Assembly (NCBI GenBank): GCA_029948255.1
Contig: JALIZF010001727.1
Location: 186,001-250,000, forward strand
Direction: 5' to 3'
Length of the DNA stretch: 64,000 bases
Source of the DNA: Telmatactis stephensoni
Lineage: Eukaryota; Cnidaria; Anthozoa; Actiniaria; Isophelliidae
In this document: positions 27,939-38,731 of the stretch, in pieces
Position numbering within the stretch: the stretch's first letter is position 1
Layout: every line of letters starts with the position of its first letter
Program-made: the position numbers and the translations under genes
Notes under the pieces: generated by a model
Told to the model about the DNA's origin: nothing
The model's input: the letters and a program-made list of their open reading frames with translations, nothing else
Databases searched by the model: none

Positions 27939-28424
27939 ATGGATATTGAACAAATCTTAGATGAAGTTCCAACACAACTAGACGAGAATGACCTTAAATA
28001 ACAACTTAATGTATTGGTAAGTTCCGGTAAGTGCAAAGAAATGATAGGTAAAGACCTAACCCATGACCAAGTTAGTAAGTTATCCGAAACGGAAGTTAAA
28101 AAGTTCCACAAAACGTATGAGGCTGCCCTCGCACGTAAGACTACGGATGCCGTAGCTGACAGTGCTATTAAGTTAGCCACTAAGCTGTTACGACTTGCGC
28201 TACCCATAGACGACGTAGAGCAACTTCAGAAGGACATAACAGAAGACTATGTCATCGCCCAAGAACTTAAGATAACTTGTAAGTGGTTGTCTTTGAAGTG
28301 TGGTAAGTTAATGGCGGTGGCCAGTGCGGCACTTAACGTTGCCCAACACATTGACTTGAAAGAATTTACAACATCTTGGAAGGACTTTAAGAAGTCAAAA
28401 TTAGGTGATACTCAAAATACCTGA
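27939..28424 (+). pseudogene. Unknown helical provirus protein with a premature stop
   Basis: Starts in AAATATATGG, 4 bp after the ATPase remnant. Codon 21 is TAA (27999-28001), after which the same frame continues to 28424 (CKEMIGKDLTHDQVSKLSET; KLATKLLRLALP; SLKCGKLMAVASAALNVAQH). The protein is helical with a weakly hydrophobic C-terminal half. Apart from the single stop it is intact. Confidence 0.6.
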
Positions 28425-28529
28425 TCAAGTCGAGGACAGGTCATCTGTAAGTACTTAATCAAGTTATTTGTAAGTTACCTGTCAAGTCATTTGTAGGTTA
28501 CTTATCAAATCGTCAAGTTCTTAATATAA

Positions 28530-28829
28530 ATGAGTGACACTGAGCAACCACGCGTTGAGCACCAAGAAGCTAAGATTACGAAGTCCAAGAGTCCAGGCAG
28601 AGTAGCAGCCGGAAAGAAGCTGGCGGAAATGAATAGGAAAAATAAAGCAAAGAGAGACAAAAAAGAAGAAGACAGTAGTAGCGGCTGGAACATCGACCCT
28701 GGATATGTTATAGGCTTGGTTGGACTGGTGATTGGAGCAGGCAGTCTATTTGCAGTGGAAGAACAGCAAACCAGTACCTCAACCTATAGTAACACCGACA
28801 CCTGCAAACTCACCAACGCCTCAGCGTAA
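28530..28829 (+). CDS. 99-aa basic single-span membrane protein
   Basis: Intact; starts in TTAATATAAATG. The N-terminal half is strongly basic (GRVAAGKKLAEMNRKNKAKR) and is followed by one membrane segment (YVIGLVGLVIGAGSLFAV) and a Ser/Thr-rich tail. The basic GRVAxGKKLAExN block recurs, as I recall, in animal Polintons. It could link viral DNA to the virion membrane. Confidence 0.6.
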   Translation: MSDTEQPRVEHQEAKITKSKSPGRVAAGKKLAEMNRKNKAKRDKKEEDSSSGWNIDPGYVIGLVGLVIGAGSLFAVEEQQTSTSTYSNTDTCKLTNASA

Positions 28830-28874
28830 AAAAAATACCCAACATGGAAAAAAATCTTAATTTTGTTATATATA

Positions 28875-28955
28875 ATGTCGTCTCAAGTGATGAAAACCGT
28901 TGAAGAAGCTTTTATTCCAACTTCTATTGTTTGCAGGCGTAGGTTGGGTAGGTAA
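28875..28955 (+). CDS. 26-aa reading frame in the start-motif series
   Basis: ATATATAATG leads a short frame ending at 28955. It may be a remnant of a longer gene, because an open frame in another register follows directly (28956-29054) and reaches the next gene. Weak. Confidence 0.25.
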   Translation: MSSQVMKTVEEAFIPTSIVCRRRLGR

Positions 28956-29054
28956 AACGTCTTGAAGGAAACCTTTACTGGAGACCCAAGCACTAATGTT
29001 AAGTATTGCTTAAAAAGATTATCTACAGAAAGAAAAGATTACACCTACTGTATA

Positions 29055-29482
29055 ATGGTTAGTGTTGTCGCAGGAGGTGTTATTGCAGCTTTAGCTTTTA
29101 CTGGCGCTAATTATGGAGGTCAATATTTAGATCATTTAGTCCGCGGAGAACATAACAAAGATCTTATTGCAGAGAGAGTACGTCATGACTTAGCTTTGGA
29201 AAGATATCAAAGGGACGTGGAGGCATGGAATAAAAAAAGACAAGCCTATCAGCACTGGTTGGATAAAAACTACCGGGATAAGATGCAGGCTGATAAGAAT
29301 TTTAAAAACACAGACTATGCTTTTAAACTTTATGCCCAAGCTCACCCAGAACACCATTTCAGATTATCCAAGCGTCGATGGGATCAGTACTACACCCCGT
29401 CTGAAAAACAAAAAATAATGAACTTTTATTTGTTGGTGTTTCAGGTCTGGCCATCGGAGGTACTGTAGCTTATTTATTCTAA
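29055..29482 (+). pseudogene. Probable minor virion membrane protein, frameshifted near its end
   Basis: Starts in CTGTATAATGG. The N-terminal membrane segment VVAGGVIAALAFTGANYGG is followed by a charged helical body (ERVRHDLALERYQRDVEAWN). At the A-run about 29408-29413 the frame slips: the in-frame end is at 29468, while a hydrophobic tail of virion type (LLFVGVSGLAIGGTVAYLF) is in another frame and ends at 29482. This ERxRHDLA-x-E-x-W layout is a recurrent Polinton protein. Confidence 0.6.
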
Positions 29483-29643
29483 TGATTGTCTCGGATGTGG
29501 CTCGGATGATCACGTTAATGGCGGTCCCGCGCATTTGAATATATTCATATAGATATTTGCGCGTTATAAATGCATAGCTTACCAGCTTATCTTTTTACAA
29601 AGCGACAAAAATAATTTTACTGTAAATTTAAATCCGCCTATTT

Positions 29644-29775
29644 ATGCTATATAAGTTTGGTGCTTTAGCATCGCTACTAGGAATCACTGGGGGTGTAACC
29701 GATACTAATAAAGACGTAAATTGGAAAGTTCCTGGAAATTATGAAGTTTATTGTAATCTTGTGCAGAAGTTATAA
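29644..29775 (+). other. Possible small-protein remnant
   Basis: A 43-codon frame beginning MLYKFGALASLLGITGGVTD. The following 29776-29973 has further short open pieces (for example INIVIKVDGEVVSF) split by stops. The 490 bp between the virion gene and the integrase therefore hold decayed coding DNA, not a clean spacer. Confidence 0.35.
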
Positions 29776-29973
29776 TCATGATAAAAAATCCCATGTTATG
29801 TCTAAATTCCCACCAAAGGGTAATCCCTTTGATTTAGAAGGGTACAATCCCTATACTTTATATCATGATTAGTCTTGCGACATGGTTTCAGAAATAAACA
29901 TAGTTATTAAAGTCGACGGAGAAGTTGTAAGTTTTAATGGACGAAAGATAAACCTTGTCTTGGAATTCATATA

Positions 29974-30958
29974 ATGCCTCGCAGTCGAAGACGAACTTAA
30001 GAGAATTTACTATGGACCTCAAGGCTAATAGGAAAGGAGCCTCGGCTATTAAGAAACTTGCCTAGCGGCCTAGAGTCTCTGAAGACACAGCTAAGAACTG
30101 GTTAAGAAAAGCAAATCATCTGGCAGGTTTATCTTCCCGTTGCCTAGGTACATTCCTAGACCCAGCTTTATCGTGAATGTTCCAAACGAAGTTCATCAGG
30201 CGGATCTGCTTTTCTTGCCGCACTGACAAGGTAAAAGATGTAAAACGTACAAATATGCCTTGACTGTCGTGGATATCGCCAGCAGATACAAGGACGCTGA
30301 GTCCATAACGAGTAAGGATTCAGGAGAAGTTCGCCGAAGTGCTAAGTAAGATTTATAAGCGCGTTTTGAAATGGCCTAAGCTGCTGCAAGTGGATGCGTA
30401 GGACAGAGTTCATGGGCGCTGTCACTAAAACGCTGAAAGACCAGCGATACTAAGATCAGGAGAGCTGAAGCAGAGTACCACAGGGGTCAAAGCCTCTGTC
30501 GAAAGATTCAATCGCACCCTAGCGAAACGCTTGTTTCGATATCAGTATTAGAAAGAACTAGCAGATCCATCCAAAAGCAACAGGGAGTGGGTGCAGACAC
30601 TTCCAGAGGTCATTACGGCTTTAAATAATGAGGAAACCAGGGCAACGGGAATGAAACGTAGGGATGCTATAAGGAAGAAACACGTCGAATACAAATCCTA
30701 CGTTAGGAGTTCAAAAGCGGTAGTAATGAAAGAAAAAAAGTTGCCCAGGGGACATAGTCGTCAGATATCTTTATCAGCCCTGGTAAATTGGTAGGAGGAT
30801 CCAAAAGAGCTAAGGAACCTAATTGGTCTTTCAAAACGTATCAGATCTCAAAGTCTGTTACCAAAAAAGGAGAGCATGGGTTGTATTACTTAACAGATGG
30901 TCCAAGCCGTGGATTCGTTAAAGAAGAGCTGCTCATAGTCCCCAAGGATTCAGAGTAG
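29974..30958 (+). pseudogene. Retrovirus-like integrase of Polinton type, heavily broken
   Basis: Begins at a CATATAATG motif. Pieces in different frames contain VPNEVHQADLLFLPH and YKYALTVVDIASRYKDAE (first catalytic Asp), a region around 30395-30415 with the second Asp and EFMG-type text, and text around 30495-30530 with an RFN-R-L block after the expected Glu. The C-terminal part (WSFKTYQISKSVTKKGEHGL) is SH3/chromo-like and ends in SRGFVKEELL. Many stops and shifts are present. It would have inserted the element into host DNA. Confidence 0.75.
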
Positions 30959-33647
30959 TGCTGCACCACGCGCCTGATTACACTCTAAGCACGTCAAACG
31001 TATATTACCTACAGAGTGACCTTTCTTATTATTTAAACGGTCCACAGAAAATTGCTGATCGTCGTTTAGTTCATAACTCCAAAGCAGAGGTATGTTGCAC
31101 TTAGCACACCTTGCATCAGGGTTTATAAACATCATCGAACGTTAAGTCGAATACCTTTCCTCGTCTTATTTTTTATACCGCTGCAGTTTCTTAAGTATAT
31201 TAGCCTTAAGCTATTTCAGGCGGTGTATGTATCGAAACGTAAGCTTTGGACCCCACGCTCTTTTTAGCTGTCTGTAATATTCGACTCTGCTAACTGCCGT
31301 ATAGATAAGATTGCTCCAGCATAAACGCTGGTCTATAATCCATAGGTTTTCCCTTACTGTTAGTCCTTGAACACTTATGAACGGCCATACAATAACCCAG
31401 TCTCCAATCTGAGCAGGATACTACCTTTTCTACTACGTTATCGGGTACCCAAGCTCTGTCATGTGTGACTGCATTTTCTAAAACGATGTCTGTGTGAGGT
31501 ACAGTTCACTGTTCTTCTTTGAAACCTTAGTATCACAGGGTTTATAAACTACAGGTACATCGTGGTCGGGGTAGGGTATTTTGTACGGGGCATTTCTCAG
31601 AGTTTCCCATTTTACAGAGTTCACGGTTCTAAACGGTGAGTGGGTGTAAGAACTTTTGGATTACGAAATAGTTTTAGTACACGGGTTGTTTTACCACTAC
31701 CACCGATACCGTAGATATAAGAGAATTTATGGTAACTAATCGGATCTTCTACTGAGGTGTACACTTGTACAGTAGGTTCTGTTTGTCCCTGAAATGATTA
31801 CCGCCGTGCTTGACTCTTTCACGCCAAGCTTTAATTTTTTCATTTTTTACCCTCCCTAAACCACTCTCTGCGAAGTCTTCTGCGGCATAATGGTCTTTTA
31901 TAATTTTTAACATTTCTGCTTTAATGTACAAACTGCATAGCTAATAAAGCAGCATAGCTAATAAAGACATGTGTGCGTAAGCTAACATACTAGCCCGAAG
32001 ATGGTAATACTGTGCTTTGTAGTCGTGGTAATAGCACAGGATATTACCTAAACACCATGTTTCAACAGACACAAGAACACCTTCTTCGTGGGCACGTTTA
32101 ATTAAAAACTTTAAATCTTCGTTACCAATCGACGCTGCATATATTTTTCTCCCATTTTAGCACCCTGTGTAAATTTACAAATAATTATTCTAGCTGTTGG
32201 GTTATCTTTTGGTAAACCACTGTGTTTTTACAGAATGACATAGTAAAGCTTCATGGGCTGTGTAGGTTAATAGGTTACGCTCTTCAAAGAATTGTAACAA
32301 AGGCACTGGAATCCAAGGGTTGTTAGTTAAATGTTTACCATACCAAGCGTAAACAATTCGATGTAAGTTAGGTTTAAACTTCCAGGTTGTTAATTTTATA
32401 AAACCTGTGGCAGGTGCATCGTAATAACCCGGTAAACGTACACGAAAGAATTGACTATCCGGATGCCCATAACGGTTATAATAGGGGGCACAATCACCAA
32501 GCCCTTTAAAACTAGCCGGATAGTAATGCTTCATGTCCAATGAGATGTACTCACCTTGGTTGTATTCCATTTTCCAAAGACCAACGTGTCCGTGTTCAAC
32601 ACAAGCAGCAGCAATCTCTTCAGTAAATTCTCTTGGTGTTCGTTTCCAACCATTACGCTTTTTAGCAGCTAAGAATTCTAAACTACGTCTACTAAAGACC
32701 TCTCTTCAAAATCTTCCCCGAACTCCTCACACGCTGCTTTAATTTTGTTGTGTTCTTCTACGGGTCGGTAAAGTGTGTCGTCTTGGGTAATAAACTCGTT
32801 ACCTTCAGGGTCTAGGAACCAAATAGAATTTTCGTGGATAAAGTCGCTGGGTTGTAACATAACAACATCCTCAAAAGACTCTTGTGAAACGTAAAGAGGA
32901 GAGGTTTCATAAACTTTAACTTCTTTTTTCTTTGGAAATTTAACCTCACGCCAAGCATGTCCGTTGGTAGATAACGATAGTTCTTCCATTTTTACTGTAT
33001 TTATGAGTATCGGGGTAAATAATACCGTCGGTAATGTCCTTCACTGTAATTGCTCGTTTAATTAAGACTTCTAACTTTTTAATATTCTCTATGGTACCAC
33101 CAGACCTTTGTACGGACAGTTCCCATTGACCAATGAGCTCTTTTCTTTGATCAGTGAGTTTTGCACCTCTAGCTGCATCGCTAAAGAATTCTCTAACTAA
33201 CTTTGCAACACAATTACCAGGATGTCTCATAGGTTGTAAATTATTGACATTGGGTCTAACAATTCGGTAAGCCGAGTAAATAACATCAGTTACAGGATAT
33301 ACATCGTCGTAGTATAAACTATCAACACCTACTAAGGCACCAGGTTTGGTATTTTTATTCGATGTCAATATGTCCTTTTTTCCACTGTTCCTTAGAGGAT
33401 TACGTACCCTCAACACCCAATTCCCGTAAAGATCTTCTTTGATAAAAGTTACTTCTAGACGATAATCGCCTTCTTGGAGATAACCCAGGATATTTTGAGC
33501 GCGCTCCATAGTGATAGTATGCTCTTCGTCCCCATGGCTGAATGAAATGAAGTCGAAGTCAGAAGTTGAATTATTAAGGCTATCTTGAATCTGCTGAGCT
33601 AAATTCCATTCGTTCTGCTCTAGAAATAACCTGTTAACAATATCCAT
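30950..33647 (-). pseudogene. DNA polymerase B - SF1 helicase - HNH polyprotein, broken
   Basis: Starts at 33647 in TATATATATGG. The N-terminal 233 aa (33647 to 32946) has no recognised fold. After frame shifts comes a polymerase palm with motif A (ISLDMKHYYPASFKG, about 32513-32548), then KFTQGAKMG and LRASMLAYAHMSLLAM. A Walker A (IYGIGGSGKTTRV, 31685-31712) and SVQGLTVRENLWIIDQ with YTAVSR (about 31270-31360) show an SF1 helicase. The end (30950-31135) is an HNH/treble-clef unit (CAKCNIPLLW; FSVDRLNNKKGH; LTCLECNQARG). The polymerase motif C aspartates are missing at a short direct duplication near 31935-31966. At least six breaks. Confidence 0.7.
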
Positions 33648-33704
33648 ATATATATATATATATATATTATAATTATCTTATCCTTAATAACCGAAGATAT
33701 CTAC

Positions 33705-33856
33705 AGCAGCAGTAAGGTTTATCGCCTTTTTTTCTCCCTCGGGGCCCAAAAACGCCCAGAATGGTGCAGTGAATCCCCGTTGCCGACGGCACCCGATCTA
33801 TACAGGCAGGCCCTGTAAATTACGAGGCGCGATCGAGGCAAAACCTTACTGCTGCT
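33705..33856. repeat. Right terminal inverted repeat of provirus
   Basis: 152 bp ending ACCTTACTGCTGCT. Its inner border is an inverted copy of the same terminal motif (AGCAGCAGTAAGG at 33705-33717), so the repeat can fold back on itself. It matches the left repeat in reverse complement, with a GGCCTGCCTGTAT-type block best kept. Confidence 0.85.
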
Positions 33857-34339
33857 TCATAGATAGACAATGTAGATGCTAAAATAGGTGACTTTTTATC
33901 TGTACCTTCGGAATTTAATGAAAATATATTGCTTGGTGACTATTGGTCACATATAGATACGTTGAACCAAGTTTCAAGTCATTTTAAATTGTTATCGATT
34001 TTCATCCAAGCATTCAGATTTTAACTTTGTGTAAAGGTGTTGTAGTACACAATTGTTTAAATAGTGTCCAGTAGCAATTTGAGCTGTAACAATTGCTTGT
34101 TTGTTGTTGGGGATACGTGTACCAAGACCCCTGCTCAAGTCCATTAGTCGTTCCCTTGATCACAATAACATTTTAAATATCAGCATTTGTTTATCACTTA
34201 TTTATTATTTATTCTTTATTTTTCATTATAGAGTGAAAGTCTCCATTAAGAAAATAAAAGAAAGAAAATAAAAGTACTAAAAGTTGCTGCCTTTTTAATT
34301 AGCCACATTCAGATATCCTACTATTCCTCACCTCACATA
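33857..34339 (-). other. Host segment between provirus and Harbinger element
   Basis: Single-copy AT-rich DNA. On the minus strand an acceptor-like ACCAATAG near 33936 opens a frame (SPSNIFSLNSEGTDKKSPIL) that runs up to the provirus end, so the provirus may have entered or bordered an exon. Positions 34332-34336 are the last bases of the exon interrupted by the Harbinger element. Confidence 0.35.
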
Positions 34340-34660
34340 AGTTGTGGTTACACTAGAGTCCTTTACCGCGGTAAACGACCCGATCACCACGGTAAAAGTG
34401 TTTTTGTAGTGTAACCTGCGTTTCCCGAGGTAAATTCACCGCGGTGAATCACCATAGATACGTCAAAAAGAACAAAAGAATTCCCCATGACAGTCCCCGA
34501 GATGAAAAGGTAGGTCGAAAGCTTGGGAACGGTAAAGCAACCAATGAGATTGCTCGTTTAAGATAATCCAGGAAATTGCATGCTGTGAACATATCTACTA
34601 CCTAGGCTGTAGTATTGAGAAATTGATCGTAGTTTACCGCGTGTTCTGGGGACTTCAAAC

Positions 34661-35733
34661 ATGGCTGGCTTTCGACAAATGCTGTGAGTATGATTAAATT
34701 GTTCATGCTAATAAAGCATGCATTTGAAACAAGTGACTTAACAAATTAAACTCTCTGTTTATAACAGGAATTCTAACAGATCTTGTGACGATGATTCGTG
34801 GTATTTCAATCAAAATCCCCCGCAAAATCCAGGCATCCAACAACATGGGCCGTACATGCCGTTCTATCCTCCTTCTGCTTCGTCGTTCCATTTTGTGCCC
34901 TCTGGCTTAACGCCTCCAGGAAGGCCCCTGGATCTCCCTGGACCAAGTGGCTTAAACCAGTCGACGCCCGCAGGACCAGAAAAGAAGCCCGAAAAGAAGA
35001 CATCCCCGGCAAGCGGCGGTAAGCGAACCACATGGAGTTCAACTGAGGTCAAGATTTTGATCCAAGCGTATCGGGACAACATTGACTACCTACAGTCCTC
35101 AAAAAGTAGCAAAGGGAAAAAGAATGTATGGGATGTACTTTATCAAGAATTTTTAGATGGCTGCAGCAAAGCAAAGATTAAAACCAACAAGACGCTAGCG
35201 CAAGCTAAAGAGAAGTGGCGGGCCTTGTTTGACAAATACAAAGCGGTTTGCGATAATTTGCAAACTGGTCGCGAAAAAATGGAATTTGAATTCTTCGATG
35301 ATATCGATGAATTCATGGGCTCTTCAGACAAAGTCCACCCACCATTCACAAAAGAAACTGCGGTCATCAGCAGGGTGATCATAATTCTGACGTCAGCGAC
35401 GATGATGACGCGGACGGAACTAATGCTCTGAAAGGAAAGGGGAAAAGGCCCAAAAATAGTGGTGGGAAAACAGGTGGAAAAGAGACGGCAGAAAACGAAC
35501 CCAAAAGCAGTGGCGGGGGAAGGAAAAAGAAACAGAAAGTCAGCGAGGAAAATGAAAACAAGCTGATCGATCTGCTGGAAGCGCAGCAAGAAGCCTTTAA
35601 ACGATCTCAGGAGCAAGATGAAAAGGCGATGGAAACTCTGCTAAAATTCCAAACAGATGCAGAAAAGAGGCATCAGGAATTTATGCTTGCAGTGTTTGGA
35701 AAACTAGGAGACATGTTCTCATCAAAAAAGTAA
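34661..35733 (+). CDS. Harbinger Myb/SANT-like protein, with intron and one frame break
   Basis: First exon 34661-34683 (MAGFRQML) has donor GTGAGT; the acceptor TTATAACAG leads to exon 2 at 34768, and the joined codon is in frame. A Pro-rich start is followed by a Myb/SANT-like trihelix (WSSTEVKILIQAYRDNIDYL ... KEKWRALFDKYKAVCDNL). After about 35370 the long frame shifts: acidic and Lys-rich text (GDHNSDVSDDDDADG) and a C-terminal coiled coil (LIDLLEAQQEAFKRSQ) lie in another frame to 35733. The partner protein normally brings the transposase to DNA. Confidence 0.7.
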
Positions 35734-36335
35734 TCCATTCAGTCATTTTAGCCACAAACATTTGAACCTTGTTTTGTTGAGTTTGATTTTTACAAGTATT
35801 AGCTAGTGATTATTTACCACACATATATATACAATACAGTATTGATCCATTGAATTACATAGATACATAAAAATTAATATAAGTAGAGAATATTCATATT
35901 ATAAGAATAGCTATTTGAACAAAACGAATATAATATAAATATTTTATAAATGCATTTCATATGTATGATTTGATCGAAGTGATAAATTCACTTTTAGAGA
36001 GCTTTTGGTAAAAGCGTGAAATTTTAATAACAGTATTTTGTACTATTTTATGCCCATTCTATTGTTTTCTTTGTTTAACTAGTCCTCTTATTTGTACAAT
36101 TTAGTAATTAGTGTTTCACGCTTTTACTAAAAGCACTCTAGATATTTTGAATAGTTATTGGAATAAACATTTGTCAGTAAAACAGAGTAACTATTTCTTT
36201 GTCTTGCGAAGTAAAGCTATGGGGAAAATATGGCATAAAATATATCAATTAATTAATAGGAAACTATAGTCGATTATATGGTCGATTCGATTGAAGACAG
36301 TTCATTTATATACACGTAGCTACAAGTTCTTGTCA

Positions 36336-37591
36336 CTAGTTTGATAAATAATCAACTATAGCATTCAGAACCCCATTAGCGGCTTGAGATGGAGGGCCAT
36401 TATCTTCATCTTCGTCATCGTCATTATCATCATCATCATCACTATCAGCATCATAATGATCTCCATTCAAAATACAAATGTTGTGTAAAATGCAACATGC
36501 AATGATTGTATCCGGGATACGTTCGGTTTCGTCATCTAGTCGCTTCTGTAGAATTCTCCATCGGCCTTTAGTAGCACCAAATGCATGTTCAACTGCTATT
36601 CGTGCAGTAGAAAGCTGCTTGTTAAAATACTTTTGATGCTGGTTTAAAGCCCCATTGTCTTTGAAGGGACGAAGTAGCCAATTTTTAAGTGGGTATGCTG
36701 AGTCTCCAATGATGAGTGGACGGACAACAGTTCCGTTAACGTCAAAAGTTGGCTCCATTAAAATGTCCTCGTCCTCTGCAGCTCTACAAAGCTCTGATAA
36801 TCTTAGAACTCTCGCATCATGCATGCTACCTGGATACCCAGTAGACACAGACAGATACAATTTAGAAGAGTCAACAACACCTTGTACGACATAGCTGTAG
36901 AACTTTTTTCGGTTGCAATAGTCCTCGCCACTATCTGGAGGTTTCTTAATAGGGATATGACTTCCATCGATAGCCGCTACAACATTTGGGATTTCAGATA
37001 TCTCAGAAAAACCGTCAATCTTCTTTTGAATGTCAGCTCTTGAAACAGGAAACTTGATAAAATCATCCTGAAAATTACATAACTCTTCCACAAACTTGTG
37101 CGTGCAATACACTGCTGATGCCTTTGAGAGTCCGAACATAAGTCCGCACGATCGATAGCACTCTCCTGTAGCTAGTCTCCACAAAGCTACGGCCACCCTT
37201 CGCTCTACTCTAATAGCTTCCCTTAACCTTGTATCCTGTCGATGAATTGCTGGTCCAATGACTCGGCAAACAGATTCAAATGTTTGTCTTTTAATTCTAA
37301 AATTTTCCTTCCACCAGTGATCAAACGCCCTGTTATTTAGTATCTCTTGGAACCAGTTTTGTGGTCGGGAAGCATCCAAATTCTTCTGGGCGCTCTAAGG
37401 GCCAAAAGCCTGCGATAAATTTGTCTGACAGCAATGGACCCTTGCAACATACCAAGAAAGTTAAGTATCAGTCGTCTATGCCTTGACCTCCTTCGAATGT
37501 AGTGGATTAGATGTAAATATGAAGTTGTTCGGCGACACAAAATTAGCATGAAGAATATTACAGCACATTGTGAATCACGATCGATATCCAT
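36336..37591 (-). CDS. Harbinger DDE transposase (HARBI1-like), one frame break
   Basis: The main frame 36336-37379 has FESVCRVIGPAIHRQDTRLR, the first Asp in NVVAAIDGSHIPIKKP, the second in LIIGDSAYPLKNWLLRPF, and the Glu in STARIAVEHAFGATKGRWRI, in correct order for DDE_Tnp_4. The natural N terminus (37591 to about 37380; RRRSRHRRLILNFLGMLQG) is in a neighbouring frame, so one base was lost or gained near 37380. The C terminus is acidic (DADSDDDDDNDDDEDEDNG). Confidence 0.8.
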
Positions 37592-37803
37592 TTCATCTAA
37601 ACTAAGTAAACAGACCAGGAGATTCGCGGTAAGAAATCAATTTGCGCGCCAAATCTGTTATAAGGTCGAGGTCACATTTTCACCACGGGTAATCGATTTA
37701 CGTGTAACCACATCACCACGGTAAATAAATAGACCACAGTAAAATTGACCTAGGTATGTTTACCACGGGAAATTGATTTTTGGGACTAAGTGTAACCACA
37801 ACT

Positions 37804-37924
37804 ATAGATTTGACAGTGCTACAACCCTGTCAAAGTGCCCCAAACTTGGGTGGCGGATCCTTATGATGAGGTGTTGTCCCTCTGTTGTTTCTGCTGGCAA
37901 AGCTTGGGAAGCCACCTCTCTTAA
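37804..37924 (-). CDS. UBX-like exon of host gene, cut by the Harbinger insertion
   Basis: Acceptor GAAATACAG ends at 37925. The frame REVASQALPAETTEGQHLII then RIRHPSLGHFDRVVALSNL has the PPEP-x-R-I-R-x-P-x-G layout of the segment before and in UBX domains (FAF1/FAF2 type). The exon is interrupted after the SNL codons. Its last bases and a GTGAGG donor lie across the transposon at 34326-34336. The transposon therefore sits about 8 bp from the exon end. Confidence 0.5.
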
Positions 37925-38680
37925 CTGTATTTCATTCTAAAAGATGTTGACAAAAATATGATAAATTTAAATACCCTCATTGCACTTATGAGGCAACATT
38001 TTTCATTAAAAGAATTTAAGTATATTTTTTTAATTTTCAATTAAAATGTATGTAACACCTGGATGTAACCTTGGAATCTGTTCTATGAAAAAAAGTTTGT
38101 GTATTACAGATTTGATTCACAGAGAAACCCAAAGTTATTCCAATCTGTGTTAGCAAAACTGCATAATGAAATAATTAATATTTAAAAAAAATAGAATAAA
38201 TTAATTCTCAATATAAAAAAATATACCCTGTTGAAAAATGCGATGTATTTTTTTCATAGTTAAAAAACAAGTTGGTAAACTTCAAATCCAAAAAAAAAAA
38301 GAAGTACAATATTTATTGGCTTTAAACCCCTTTTTCTGCACGAAATCATGGCCAAAAGACAACCCTCAAAACCCTCACTCCCTATGTCGATCTCCTCTGC
38401 AAATAAACTGTTTCTGGTTAATGGAGGCATCAGAAAAAATGTCAGTACCTATTTTTGGTCAAACATAGAGCTTCACTGGGTCTAACCAGCAAATTAAATT
38501 CATTCTCTTATTACATGTTTGGGTATTACTCTCAGATTTTCCAAGTAAAATAGAACAGATTCCCAGGTTAGACCCAGAGAGACACCTGCAATTTGGAAAA
38601 TGACATCGTTTTTCTGCCTGTGAGGAGGCTATATTATTATCAAAAACTAAAGAATCTAAAATATTGCTGAAAATATTTAC

Positions 38681-38731
38681 CATTTCACGCTGTCGGTCTC
38701 TAGTCTGTAGAGCTAATAATGTACCATTAGC
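38681..38731 (-). CDS. Host gene exon (FAF/UBX-like gene)
   Basis: A 51-bp exon: acceptor CTACTTAAG, donor GTAAATATT. Reads ANGTLLALQTRDRQREM, helical, in line with the coiled region before UBX. In phase by length. Confidence 0.4.

Larger units (their letters stand above)
16641..33856. mobile_element. Polinton/Maverick (adintovirus-like) provirus, 17.2 kb
   Basis: Bounded by inverted repeats that begin with the Polinton-typical AG (AGCAGCAGTAAGG). Inside are the hallmark genes: retrovirus-like integrase, family B polymerase (fused to helicase and HNH), packaging ATPase, probable double-jelly-roll major capsid protein and several virion-type membrane proteins, plus a VLTF3-like factor and a BRO/VRR-NUC-like fusion. 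All genes are intronless and tightly packed, in contrast to the host. The 6-bp flanks (GGATAT left, TCATAG right) do not match, so no target duplication is preserved. The replication/integration half is decayed, so the copy is not competent. Confidence 0.85.
34340..37803. mobile_element. PIF/Harbinger DNA transposon, 3.46 kb
   Basis: TIRs AGTTGTGGTTACACT (34340 and, inverted, ending 37803) are flanked by ATA on both sides (34337-34339, 37804-37806), consistent with a 3-bp target duplication. Subterminal TTTACCGCGGTAAA and CACCACGGTAAA repeats occur at both ends. It carries the two usual genes, a Myb/SANT-like protein (plus) and a DDE transposase (minus), converging in the middle. Each has one apparent frameshift. 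Confidence 0.9.

Noticed and set aside
16635..33862. 6-bp target duplication for the provirus
   Set aside because: Flanks GGATAT and TCATAG do not match; either lost or the ends are off by a few bases.
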